A stretch of 64,000 bases of DNA, taken from Pelagibacterales bacterium SAG-MED37. GTDB taxonomy: Bacteria > Pseudomonadota > Alphaproteobacteria > Pelagibacterales > Pelagibacteraceae. This document shows positions 10,163-18,159 of this stretch, in pieces. Numbering within the stretch: position 1 is the first letter of the stretch; the number at the start of each line of letters is the position of its first letter. The translations under genes were made by a program, and so were the position numbers. The notes below the pieces were generated by a model. The model saw only the letters and a program-made list of their open reading frames with translations. It was not told the origin of the DNA and made no database searches. Location of the stretch: NCBI GenBank assembly GCA_014653605.1, contig JACWEG010000001.1, positions 121,118 through 185,117 of the forward strand, read 5' to 3'.

Positions 10163-10330
10163 ATGAAAGAAAAAAAATTTATTTCTGATATTGATTTAAA
10201 TAAATCTTCCAAGCCATGTTCCCCATGTAAGTTGGAGTGTGAAAAAATCAATAAAAGATTAAATCAAAGAAAAATATCTCAAATTAAAACTAAGGAGGTT
10301 CCGCATATTCTAAAAGTATTTAATTTTTGA
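10163..10330 (+). CDS. Small Cys-motif protein of the iron operon (55 aa)
   Basis: This short ORF starts immediately after the futA stop (TAA then ATG) and encodes 55 residues, too short for the supplied track. It is Lys-rich, with a clustered C-x2-C-x3-C motif (PCSPCKLEC) near residues 19-26 and no membrane segment. I do not recognise it. Its position between the iron-binding protein and the attenuator means it would be made at the same high level as futA. The Cys cluster hints at metal binding. It could alternatively be a chance ORF, but its immediate coupling argues for a gene. Confidence 0.55.
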   Translation: MKEKKFISDIDLNKSSKPCSPCKLECEKINKRLNQRKISQIKTKEVPHILKVFNF

Positions 10331-10341
10331 TTTTCTTGAAT

Positions 10342-10387
10342 AGTGTCTGGTATGAATGGGGATTCATACTGGACACTTTACTTTTTT
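10342..10387 (+). terminator. Attenuator/terminator hairpin between futA and futB
   Basis: A 16-bp stem (10342-10357 with 10362-10377, including two adjacent G-U pairs in RNA) closes a GGGG loop and is followed by TTTACTTTTTT. It lies 11 bp after the 55-aa ORF and 35 bp before the permease start. Partial read-through would reduce permease and ATPase expression relative to the binding protein. Confidence 0.85.
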
Positions 10388-10411
10388 CATGTTTATAAGG
10401 CGGATTGTAAT

Positions 10412-12031
10412 ATGAAATTTAATAGCTGGTATCTTTCTTCTTTCTTAATTTCTTTTGTAGTATTAATTCCTATTATTACTGTATTTAGCAGTTTTTTTGA
10501 AAGTACTTCTAATTATTATGAAATTTTAAAGAATACTTTTTTAATGGAGTATATCTTTAATTCGATAATTTTATTAATATCTGTATTAGCACTAACATTT
10601 GTGATTGGCACTGGGACAGCCTATTTAGTATCTTTTTATAATTTTCCAGGTAGTAACTTTTTTAAATGGGCACTGATATTATCATTCGCAGTTCCTCCCT
10701 ATATTTATGCTTACTCTTTAACAGCTTTTTTTGAAAATTATGGAACTGCATTTACTATTTTAAAAAATTTATTTGGTGATGCAAATTATAATAAAAATAT
10801 TCCAAAATTTGATGGTATGTTTGGAGCAATATTGTCGATATCTTTTTCTTTGTATGCTTACGTTTATATTCTTGCTAGAGCATCATTTTTATATCAATCT
10901 CAAAACTTAATTGATTTAGGTAAAAATCTTGGTTTTTCTAAATTTAAATCTTTTTATAAAATAATTTTACCAGCAGCGCGGCCTGCAATAGTTGCTGGAT
11001 TATCGCTCGTTGCCATGGAAACTCTAGCAGAATTTGGAGCAGTTGATTTTTTTTCCATTAATACATTAACCACAGGTATTTATAATTCATGGATAACTTT
11101 TGATGATTTAGCTTTTGCAAATCGAATATCTTTTTTTTTATTACTATTTATATTTTCTTTATTTGTTTTAGAAAATTTATCTAGACGCAGAGCAAAATAT
11201 CATCTCAATTCTAAAGGAGGATTTAAACAAAAACAAAAAACTAAACTTTTTGGTAAAAGTTCTTTTTTAGCATTTATATTTTGTTTTTTAATATTTTTTA
11301 TGAGTTTTTTATTTCCATTAGGTCAAATGCTATATTGGACAATAAAATTTCCTGAAAATTTATTTGACTTACAGATAATTGATCTTGTACTGAATACTTT
11401 ATATCTTGTTGTATTATCTAGCCTAGTTTTATTAATATTTTCACTTATATCAAACTACGGAAATAGAGTTTCAAACAATAAAAGTTTAAATTTTTTATCA
11501 ACCATATCAATTTCAGGCTATGCTATTCCTGGAGTTATATTAGCTATAGCATTTATTACTTTTATTGCTTGGTTGGATGACAGTATAATTAAATCATTAG
11601 GATTTGCTTCAATCAAAAAAGTTTTTATTGGTTCTATTCTTGGTTTGGTATTAGTTTATTTTATAAGATTTTATTCTTTAGCTTTTAATGGAATAAAGTC
11701 AGGATATGAAAAAATTAACATTTCAGTAGATGAGAGTGCGTACCTATTAGGCTATTCTAAAAGAAAAACATTTATGAATATTCATATTCCTTTTTTGAGA
11801 AATTCTCTTTTATTTATAATTATTTTAATCTCATTAGAAATAATAAGAGAATTACCCATTACATTAATTTTAAGACCTTTTAATTTTGAAACTTTTGCAA
11901 CAACAGCATACATTTCTGCCTCTGAGGACTTATTGGAGGCTGCTGCAGTACCTTCATTGTTTTTAATACTAATTGCTTCTTTATTCATTATAATTAGTTC
12001 AAAATATATTTTAAAAGAAAATAATGAGTAA
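10412..12031 (+). CDS. futB: Fe(3+) ABC transporter permease, double-length (FutB/FbpB family)
   Basis: This inner-membrane permease moves ferric iron. It has two tandem BPD_transp_1 halves in one chain (about 12 membrane segments), as in FbpB/SfuB. Each half carries an EAA-type loop for the ATPase: near FSKFKSFYKIILPAARPAI in the first and the YSKRKTFMNIHIPFLR region in the second. I place the start at ATG 10412 (539 aa) because it follows a strong ribosome site, AAGGCGG. The longer track version begins with GTG inside the attenuator hairpin. It overlaps the ATPase gene by 8 bp. Confidence 0.93.
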   Translation: MKFNSWYLSSFLISFVVLIPIITVFSSFFESTSNYYEILKNTFLMEYIFNSIILLISVLALTFVIGTGTAYLVSFYNFPGSNFFKWALILSFAVPPYIYAYSLTAFFENYGTAFTILKNLFGDANYNKNIPKFDGMFGAILSISFSLYAYVYILARASFLYQSQNLIDLGKNLGFSKFKSFYKIILPAARPAIVAGLSLVAMETLAEFGAVDFFSINTLTTGIYNSWITFDDLAFANRISFFLLLFIFSLFVLENLSRRRAKYHLNSKGGFKQKQKTKLFGKSSFLAFIFCFLIFFMSFLFPLGQMLYWTIKFPENLFDLQIIDLVLNTLYLVVLSSLVLLIFSLISNYGNRVSNNKSLNFLSTISISGYAIPGVILAIAFITFIAWLDDSIIKSLGFASIKKVFIGSILGLVLVYFIRFYSLAFNGIKSGYEKINISVDESAYLLGYSKRKTFMNIHIPFLRNSLLFIIILISLEIIRELPITLILRPFNFETFATTAYISASEDLLEAAAVPSLFLILIASLFIIISSKYILKENNE

Positions 12032-13085
12032 AAATTTTTTTGAAGTTAAAAATGTTGATTTTAAGGTTGGAGGCAAAACTAAAGTAGCAAATGTATCCTT
12101 TGCTATTGAGAAAGAAGGAGATGTTATTTGCCTTTTGGGTCCATCAGGTATTGGAAAAACTACTATTCTAAGAACAATTGCAGGTTTAGAAAAAATTAAA
12201 AAAGGATCGATAGAACTAAAGGGAAATGTTTTATCCTCAGAAAAAATAAATCTTGAACCAGAAGATAGAAACATATCTCTGGCGTTTCAAGAAAATAGTT
12301 TATTTCCACATTACACTGTTGAAAAAAATATATTGTTAGGTGCTGAAAAAAATAAAGGTAAAAAAGATCATCAAGTCAGCTTACAAGAAATTATAGAATT
12401 ACTAGATATTTCATTAATATTAGATAAATATCCACATGAAATTAGTGCCGGTGAAGCACAAAGAGCTTCTCTTGCAAGATCTTTAGTAACTCAGCCTGAT
12501 TTATTATTATTAGATGAACCATTATCAAATGTGGATCAGAGTTTTAAAGAAGAAATACAAGAAAAATTAAAAAAAATATTAAAGAGTTCAAAGATCACCA
12601 CAATAATTGTTACTCATGACTCTTATGAAGCTTTTTATTTAGGATCTAAATGTGGAATAATTTTAAATCAAGAGCTGAAACAATTCGATGATCCATATAA
12701 CGTATACCATTTACCTAACTCAATTGAAGTAGTTAACTTTTTAAATAGAGGAACACTTATTCATGCTGAAGTAACAAGTCCTAAAAGCTTGGAAAATAAA
12801 GACCTTGGAACAATTACTGGTAATTTTATTAAGCCTTTTCCAATAGGATCAAAAGTAAAGCTTTTAGTACAACCAGAGGACTTACACCATGATGATAAAA
12901 GTAATTTAAAATTTGAAGTAGTGGATAGAAAGTTTAGAGGTACTAATTTTATTTATACACTTAAAACTCCCAGTAATACCCTAATTCCAGTTTTTGTTCA
13001 CTCTCATCATATCCATCAACATGAGATTGACGAAAAATTTGGTATCAAAAGGCCAATTCATATTGATCATATAGTTTGCTTCTAA
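12024..13085 (+). CDS. futC: Fe(3+) ABC transporter ATP-binding protein (FutC/FbpC family)
   Basis: The ATPase of the iron importer, cytoplasmic and docked on FutB. It shows Walker A GPSGIGKTT (about residues 37-45), an ABC signature in the form ISAGEAQRAS instead of the usual LSGGQ, and Walker B LLLLDEPLSNVD. A C-terminal regulatory extension (about 235-353) of the TOBE type follows. Its 353 residues are normal for FbpC/CysA-like ATPases. The start overlaps futB by 8 bp, so the two are translationally coupled. Confidence 0.93.
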   Translation: MSKNFFEVKNVDFKVGGKTKVANVSFAIEKEGDVICLLGPSGIGKTTILRTIAGLEKIKKGSIELKGNVLSSEKINLEPEDRNISLAFQENSLFPHYTVEKNILLGAEKNKGKKDHQVSLQEIIELLDISLILDKYPHEISAGEAQRASLARSLVTQPDLLLLDEPLSNVDQSFKEEIQEKLKKILKSSKITTIIVTHDSYEAFYLGSKCGIILNQELKQFDDPYNVYHLPNSIEVVNFLNRGTLIHAEVTSPKSLENKDLGTITGNFIKPFPIGSKVKLLVQPEDLHHDDKSNLKFEVVDRKFRGTNFIYTLKTPSNTLIPVFVHSHHIHQHEIDEKFGIKRPIHIDHIVCF

Positions 13086-13104
13086 TAGAAAGCTTTTTAA
13101 TAAA

Positions 13105-13797
13105 ATGAATAGTAATTTTAAAATATTCTTAAAAGGAATTGTTGATGTAAGTCCATTGATGATACCCGTTGTACCATTTGGTTTAATATTTGGTGTCCTT
13201 GCTATTGATATAGGATTTACCCCTTTAGAAACAATGGGAATGTCTTTAATAGTATTTGGTGGCGCTTCCCAGATTGTTCTTTTACAATTATTTTCTGGAG
13301 GTGCTTCTTCTTTAGTTATCATTAGTTCAGTCGGAGCTGTAAACTCAAGACATTTACTTTATGGAGCAGTAGTCTCTGAACATTTATCAGATTTGAAATT
13401 AATTTGGAAAATTATAATTTCTTACTTTCTAATTGATCAAGCTTTTGCAATATCCAATGAATATTTAAAGAAAAATAAAGATAGAAATCGATATTTTCAT
13501 CTAGTTGGTGGTGGGGCAACTTGTTGGGTTATCTGGCAATCAACAACATTATTAGGAATCATTTTAGGTGCATCTATACCTGAAAAGCTGGGGCTAAGTT
13601 TTGCTGTTCCATTAACTTTTTTAGCATTATTAGTTAATGATTTTAGAAAATTTATAAATGTAATTGTAATAATTATTTCGGGAACAGTAGCTACTCTAGG
13701 TTATAATTATATTCCTTTCAAAGCTTATGTAATAGTTGCAGCTTTAGCTGGTTTATTTACTGCTATGATATTAACCAAAACCATTAAAATAAAATGA
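13105..13797 (+). CDS. azlC: AzlC family branched-chain amino acid exporter, large subunit
   Basis: An inner-membrane protein of the AzlC/YgaZ family, which pairs with a small AzlD/YgaH partner to export branched-chain amino acids. The 230 residues have several membrane segments and the family-typical opening with GILD-like VDVSPLMIPVVPFGLIFG and FGGASQIVLLQL. It lies 19 bp after futC on the same strand and overlaps azlD by 4 bp. It could be part of the iron transcript, but a separate role is more likely. The true substrate is inferred from family only. Confidence 0.9.
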   Translation: MNSNFKIFLKGIVDVSPLMIPVVPFGLIFGVLAIDIGFTPLETMGMSLIVFGGASQIVLLQLFSGGASSLVIISSVGAVNSRHLLYGAVVSEHLSDLKLIWKIIISYFLIDQAFAISNEYLKKNKDRNRYFHLVGGGATCWVIWQSTTLLGIILGASIPEKLGLSFAVPLTFLALLVNDFRKFINVIVIIISGTVATLGYNYIPFKAYVIVAALAGLFTAMILTKTIKIK

Positions 13798-14108
13798 GCA
13801 ATTGGACTTTAATTATATATTGTGGATTAATTACTTATCTCACTAGATTTACAATGATAGCATTAATCAAAAAAGAAATGTTTAATGACAGGATAAGAGA
13901 GATATTATCTTTTGTACCATCTGCAATATTCCCAGCTATTATTTTTCCTGCAATTTTTATAAATGAGACAGGACTATTCCAAATAGAGGAAAACCCAAAG
14001 ATATTAGCAGCAATAATTGCAATGGTGATTGGGATATTATCTCGAAGTATAATTGCGACAATTTTTTCTGGATTAGCATCTTATTGGTTTCTAATTTTTG
14101 TTGTATAA
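13794..14108 (+). CDS. azlD: AzlD family branched-chain amino acid transport protein, small subunit
   Basis: The small hydrophobic partner of AzlC, with 104 residues and about four membrane segments. The N-terminal LIIYCGLITYLTRFTMIAL and the following FVPSAIFPAIIFPAIF segment are typical of AzlD. The ATGA overlap with azlC shows translational coupling and supports the pair as one exporter. Confidence 0.9.
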   Translation: MSNWTLIIYCGLITYLTRFTMIALIKKEMFNDRIREILSFVPSAIFPAIIFPAIFINETGLFQIEENPKILAAIIAMVIGILSRSIIATIFSGLASYWFLIFVV

Positions 14109-14114
14109 AAACCT

Positions 14115-14504
14115 ATGAAAAAAATTTACATATTTATTTTTTGTATATTAGCTTTTAGTGCTAATGCGATGGAGAAAAAGACAACCTTTAATAAAGAGTT
14201 GTTTGATAAAGCACAGTCAGAGGGTAAATTTGTAGTAGTAAGTTCTTGGATTAAATATTGTTCATCTTGCGCTGGTCAGATGAAAATTCTCAAGCAAGCC
14301 AAAAATGAAGGTGGACTATCCGACATTAAATTTGATAATATTGAATATTTTTCATTTGATGTAACAAATGAAGAAATTGCTAATTTACTAAATGTACAGT
14401 ACCAAACTACACTTTTAATTTTTAAAGATAACAAAGAAATTTATAGAAGTGTTGGTGAGACAACTAAAGATTTAATTTACGAGGCTATTAAATCTTCAAT
14501 TTAA
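14115..14504 (+). CDS. Exported thioredoxin-fold protein with CSSC motif
   Basis: A 129-residue protein with a signal peptide (about 1-18, ending ANA) and a thioredoxin fold. The redox motif is SWIKYCSSCAGQM at about residue 50, resembling the C-terminal domain of DsbD and other periplasmic thioredoxins. The cis-Pro region QYQTTLLIF replaces the usual TxPT, so the cis-proline appears absent. It probably acts in periplasmic thiol redox, but the partner is unknown. It starts 6 bp after azlD and overlaps the convergent persulfide dioxygenase by 4 bp. Confidence 0.75.
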   Translation: MKKIYIFIFCILAFSANAMEKKTTFNKELFDKAQSEGKFVVVSSWIKYCSSCAGQMKILKQAKNEGGLSDIKFDNIEYFSFDVTNEEIANLLNVQYQTTLLIFKDNKEIYRSVGETTKDLIYEAIKSSI

Positions 14505-15187
14505 AGTTCAGCACCTAATTTAAGATTATTTGCAACATTAAAATCTATTGCTACTGGCTTCTTTAAATTTAGGTTGTTCATTATCTCAATATATTCCTCA
14601 ACATTATTAACCTGTAATCTTGGATTAAATTTCTTTTCTTTTCCAATGGTACTAACTTTTTCTCCCTTATAATCATGCGCGGGGTAGACAAGAGTTTCGT
14701 CAGGTAGTTTTAAAAGTCTATTGAATAACGAGTTATAAGCATCTTTTGAATTACCATTTTGGAAATCTGTTCTTCCAGTACCATTAATGAGCAAGGTATC
14801 TCCTGAAAATAAATAATTATCCATTAAAAAACTAAAGCTGTCAGAAGTATGGCCTGGAGTATAAAGAGCTTTAATCTTTAATTGATCAAGTTTAATTATT
14901 TCTTCATCTTTAACTTTTATCTCAACAGCATCTGTCGGGGTGTGTTCTCCCATAATAGTCACACATTGAGTTTTGTCTCTCAATTTACCAGCACCAGTGA
15001 CATGATCAGCATGAATATGGGTATCTATTACCTTTACTAGTTTTAAATTTAATTCAGTAAGTAACTTTATGTAGTCCTCAACATTTTCTAAAACAGGATC
15101 AATGATTAAAGCTTCTCTTCCCTCTGCTGAGGCAATTATGTAGGTGTAAGTGCTGGATTTTTGATCAAAAACTTGTTTAAAAATCAT
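14501..15187 (-). CDS. Persulfide dioxygenase-like MBL-fold hydrolase (ETHE1 type)
   Basis: A metallo-beta-lactamase fold protein of 228 residues. The ETHE1/Blh group oxidises glutathione persulfide to sulfite and GSH with a mononuclear iron. The metal motif reads THIHADHVTGAG, followed by LYTPGHTSDSFSF, SGDTLLINGTGRTDFQ and YPAHDY, all in family order. It faces the DUF4396 gene divergently. A role in sulfide or sulfur-amino-acid oxidation is inferred; the subgroup call over a generic glyoxalase II rests on the GTGRTDFQ stretch. Confidence 0.85.
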   Translation of the reverse strand: MIFKQVFDQKSSTYTYIIASAEGREALIIDPVLENVEDYIKLLTELNLKLVKVIDTHIHADHVTGAGKLRDKTQCVTIMGEHTPTDAVEIKVKDEEIIKLDQLKIKALYTPGHTSDSFSFLMDNYLFSGDTLLINGTGRTDFQNGNSKDAYNSLFNRLLKLPDETLVYPAHDYKGEKVSTIGKEKKFNPRLQVNNVEEYIEIMNNLNLKKPVAIDFNVANNLKLGAEL

Positions 15188-15209
15188 AAGTAAATATTAT
15201 CATAAAATT

Positions 15210-15647
15210 ATGGAAACCACTACATTTGACTGGTCCTGTAAAAATACCTGGAAACAAAGTGCAAAAAATACTGCATGGTGTTTGCTCGGATGTGCCATAG
15301 GAGATTTTGGTACTATTTTATTTTTTCAATTAACAGAAATACCATTTCCGGTTTTAGGAATAATGATTCTTGCAATAATAAATGGTTTAATAACTAGCGT
15401 AATGCTTGAAACTTTTATCTTACTTAGACAAAATATAAGTTTTAATAATGCATTAAAAACAGCTTTAGGTATGAGCTTTATCGCTATGGTAAGTATGGAA
15501 ATTGCGATGAATTTAACTGATTATTTTTTAACTGGTGGAGCAATATTAACTTGGTGGGTTATACCTTTAATGCTTGGAGCAGGTTTTGTAACTCCATGGC
15601 CCTATAATTATTGGAGACTTAAAAAATTTGGCATCAACTGTCATTAA
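15210..15647 (+). CDS. DUF4396-like membrane protein
   Basis: A 145-residue membrane protein with about four hydrophobic segments and the ending WPYNYWRLKKFG, which I associate with DUF4396 proteins. Function is unknown. Some relatives occur with cation or copper stress genes, but nothing here proves that. It is divergent from the persulfide dioxygenase gene across 22 bp and overlaps the next gene by 20 bp. Confidence 0.65.
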   Translation: METTTFDWSCKNTWKQSAKNTAWCLLGCAIGDFGTILFFQLTEIPFPVLGIMILAIINGLITSVMLETFILLRQNISFNNALKTALGMSFIAMVSMEIAMNLTDYFLTGGAILTWWVIPLMLGAGFVTPWPYNYWRLKKFGINCH

Positions 15648-16338
15648 AAACTGGGATAATAAAACTTGGCTTTCTTCCAATGATTACATTAGGTCATTTC
15701 ATAAATTTTTATTCAAAAATATAAAATTAAACCCAAATTCTGAAATATTAGATATTGGATGTGGTCGAGGTAAAATCTTAGGAACAATAAAATCAAGTTT
15801 AAAACTTAAAAATAAGCCAACCGGTATTGATATTATAAATCACAAAGATAAAGATAAAAGAATAAATTTCAAAAAATCAGATGCCACATCATTCTTTTTA
15901 ACTAGTAAGAAAAAATTTGATTTAATTTTGATTAAACAAACAATTCATTTGTTAACTTTTAAAAAAATAAAGAGATTATTATTTCTTTGTAAGAAAAATT
16001 TGAAACATAATGGTAAAATTTTTATTTTAACATTAGATAGTAAAAAAAATGAATTACCTACCTTTAGAAAAATGAAAATAAGACTTAATAAATCTCTTAA
16101 AAGAGATAACAAGGTTTTAAAACTCATCACTAGACTTTATCCTCAACGAAAAAGAAAAAACTTTATCTATAAAGTTAAAATCAATAAAAAAAAATATCTT
16201 ACTATGATTGAAAATAGATATATCTCAATTTTATTACCATTATCAAAAAATGAAATTTTAGAAGGTATTGAGGAAATTAATTATAAATATAAAAATTACA
16301 TTCAATTTAGAGATAAACTGGATTGTTTTATTTTATAA
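15628..16338 (+). CDS. Class I SAM-dependent methyltransferase
   Basis: A 236-residue protein with a clear SAM-binding motif I (EILDIGCGRGKIL, about residues 39-51) and a motif-II-like acidic segment (TGIDIINHKDK), followed by DLILIKQTIHLL. The rest is very Lys-rich. The start is TTG inside the end of the DUF4396 gene (20-bp overlap) because no ATG precedes the SAM motif in a usable position. The substrate is unknown. Confidence 0.78.
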   Translation: MASTVIKNWDNKTWLSSNDYIRSFHKFLFKNIKLNPNSEILDIGCGRGKILGTIKSSLKLKNKPTGIDIINHKDKDKRINFKKSDATSFFLTSKKKFDLILIKQTIHLLTFKKIKRLLFLCKKNLKHNGKIFILTLDSKKNELPTFRKMKIRLNKSLKRDNKVLKLITRLYPQRKRKNFIYKVKINKKKYLTMIENRYISILLPLSKNEILEGIEEINYKYKNYIQFRDKLDCFIL

Positions 16339-16878
16339 GATTCTTTTTAGTAAGTTTTCTTTAAATAAAACTTTATGTGCTATTACTGCTAAAATATGTA
16401 ATGAGATTAAGGCAATCAGAAAATAATTTGAAATTATATGGATATCATAAAATATTTCTGCTAGTTCGAAGTTATCTTTAATTTCTAGATTAAAGAAAAA
16501 TAAGTCAAGTATTTCACCATTAAATAATTTTTTTAAAGCACCTGAAATAGTAATAGTCAAAATAGTTAAATACAAAAGTACATGATTCATTGTCGCTATT
16601 AACTTTTGTCCTGGAAAAACACTGTTACCTAAAGATGGAGTTGGATTGAAAATTTTATAGATTAACCTCAATATAGTTAAATAAAATATCGAAAGACCAA
16701 CAACAACATGAATACTCTCAATAGTTAATCTTGTTTCATTAAAATCAAGATCAACCAAGTAGAAACCCAATGGTATTTGAAGAATTAATGCTGCGGCACT
16801 TAACCAATGAAATGTTTTAGAAATAAAGCCATATTCTGTTGAGTTATTTGTTAGTTTCATAGGATTTAAGAATATCAT
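16333..16878 (-). CDS. Cytochrome b561 family membrane protein
   Basis: A four-helix di-heme b561-type membrane protein of 181 residues. Candidate heme ligands are the His residues in KTFHWLSAA (helix 1), ESIHVVVGL, TMNHVLLYL and LISLHILAVIAHKV. It would move electrons between quinol and a periplasmic acceptor. A second in-frame ATG six codons in (MKLTN) could be the real start; no Shine-Dalgarno site decides. It is divergent from the DUF411/cytochrome c pair, suggesting a small redox module. Confidence 0.8.
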   Translation of the reverse strand: MIFLNPMKLTNNSTEYGFISKTFHWLSAAALILQIPLGFYLVDLDFNETRLTIESIHVVVGLSIFYLTILRLIYKIFNPTPSLGNSVFPGQKLIATMNHVLLYLTILTITISGALKKLFNGEILDLFFFNLEIKDNFELAEIFYDIHIISNYFLIALISLHILAVIAHKVLFKENLLKRIL

Positions 16879-16997
16879 AAATAAAATTTTAAAGGAGTCT
16901 CTGTTATTAAAACAACTGTGACCAAATTGAACAATATGGATGATATACCTAATATTTTTTTGTTGATATAAGGGTTAGTAGTTAATTATTATTTCAT

Positions 16998-17480
16998 ATG
17001 ATATTAAAAAATAATTTGATTAGGTTAGCAGTCTTAATGATATTAACAATATCATTCTTTTATATAATTAATTTTGCAACATATGAAAAAAATGCTTTGG
17101 CTAATATTAATAATAAACAGAATGTCGAAATTTTTAAAACTCCTACTTGTGGATGTTGCAATGGATATGTTTCATTTTTAGAAAAAGAAAAATTTAAAGT
17201 AAAACAAACAGATATGGGAAGTCTTCATACAATTAAACAAAAATTTAATATTCCGTTAGAAATGCAGTCTTGTCACACTACAATCATGGACAAATACTTT
17301 ATTGAAGGTCATGTTCCGCTAGAAGCGATAAATAAATTATTAAAAGAGCAACCTGATATTGATGGAATAGCATTGCCCGGAATGCCGATTGGCACACCAG
17401 GTATGCCTGGTGATAAGGATGAGCCTTATGTTATTTATCAACTTATTGAAGGGAAATTCTCAGTATTCATGACAATATAA
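16998..17480 (+). CDS. DUF411 family protein with N-terminal membrane anchor
   Basis: A 160-residue protein with an N-terminal hydrophobic anchor (about 8-28), then the DUF411 core: the CGCC motif in KTPTCGCCNGY and the later MQSCHTTIMDKYFIEGHVP, both standard for the family. The conserved Cys and His residues suggest copper or other soft-metal binding outside the cytoplasm, and related proteins appear in copper-resistance settings. It is followed 5 bp later by a cytochrome c gene. Confidence 0.87.
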   Translation: MILKNNLIRLAVLMILTISFFYIINFATYEKNALANINNKQNVEIFKTPTCGCCNGYVSFLEKEKFKVKQTDMGSLHTIKQKFNIPLEMQSCHTTIMDKYFIEGHVPLEAINKLLKEQPDIDGIALPGMPIGTPGMPGDKDEPYVIYQLIEGKFSVFMTI

Positions 17481-17485
17481 AGTTT

Positions 17486-17935
17486 ATGGTACAAAAAATA
17501 AAAATAATAAAAATATTTATAATTATTTTTTCCTTAATCTTTCCTTTTTCCACCAACGCTCAAACTGTAGAAGAAATTATTAAAGGTAGAAAAGCATTAT
17601 TTAGTAAAAATTACAGTACTGCTAAGAGGGTTCAAACTTTTGCCAGTAAAGGTGATTTTGTTAAGGCTTCAAGCTTGATGAAAGAAATGAGTGAAAATTA
17701 CTTAACTTTACTCGAATATTTTCCAGATAATACAAAAGAGGGTTTTAAAACAGGGGCTTTACCAATTATATGGGAGAATAAAGATGAGTTTAACAGTTTG
17801 ATGAAAAAATCCTCTACTGACATGATTGAGCTAGTTAAAGTTATAGAGTCTAGTGATGATGTTAGAGCTACCTTACAAAAATTTATGTGGAGTAATTGTA
17901 AGGCTTGTCATAGTAAATTTAGAGCCCCTCATTAA
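17486..17935 (+). CDS. Class II cytochrome c (c'/c556-like)
   Basis: A periplasmic heme protein of 149 residues with a signal peptide (about 1-26, ending TNAQ). It has a four-helix-type body and a heme-attachment motif near the C-terminus (CKACHSKFR), the layout of class II cytochromes c. It directly follows the DUF411 gene and faces the b561 gene, so it may accept electrons from that membrane cytochrome. The physiological partner is unknown. Confidence 0.85.
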   Translation: MVQKIKIIKIFIIIFSLIFPFSTNAQTVEEIIKGRKALFSKNYSTAKRVQTFASKGDFVKASSLMKEMSENYLTLLEYFPDNTKEGFKTGALPIIWENKDEFNSLMKKSSTDMIELVKVIESSDDVRATLQKFMWSNCKACHSKFRAPH

Positions 17936-17977
17936 ATTTTGAATTGCATTAAAGACAAATATATATAAATTTAAATT

Positions 17978-18157
17978 ATGAAATATATAAGTGGATTAAT
18001 TAATTTAATTTCTAGTCTTATTATCTCTACAATAATTATTTATGGAATAAATATTGTTGCAGGATTTGCTGGTGCAGACTATTCATTTACACATGGAGAA
18101 ACATTTGTTATTTGGATACTGATGGCAATACTAGTCAATAACTGTTTTAAAAAATAA
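17978..18157 (+). CDS. Small membrane protein (59 aa), unrecognised
   Basis: An ORF of 59 residues just below the track cut-off. It has two predicted membrane segments (about residues 5-30 and 42-56) separated by a short polar loop (GADYSFTHGE), ending in Lys. It begins 42 bp after the cytochrome c gene and ends 2 bp before the convergent dioxygenase gene. The clean two-helix layout and exact fit in the gap favour a real gene. Function unknown. Confidence 0.6.
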   Translation: MKYISGLINLISSLIISTIIIYGINIVAGFAGADYSFTHGETFVIWILMAILVNNCFKK

Positions 18158-18159
18158 AT

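Noticed and set aside
10343-10411. N-terminal extension of the iron permease in the ORF track
   Set aside because: It starts with GTG inside the attenuator stem; the ATG at 10412 has a strong ribosome site and gives a normal permease start.
12981-13322. 113-aa minus-strand ORF spanning the futC/azlC junction
   Set aside because: It is antisense to two well-supported genes and resembles no protein family.
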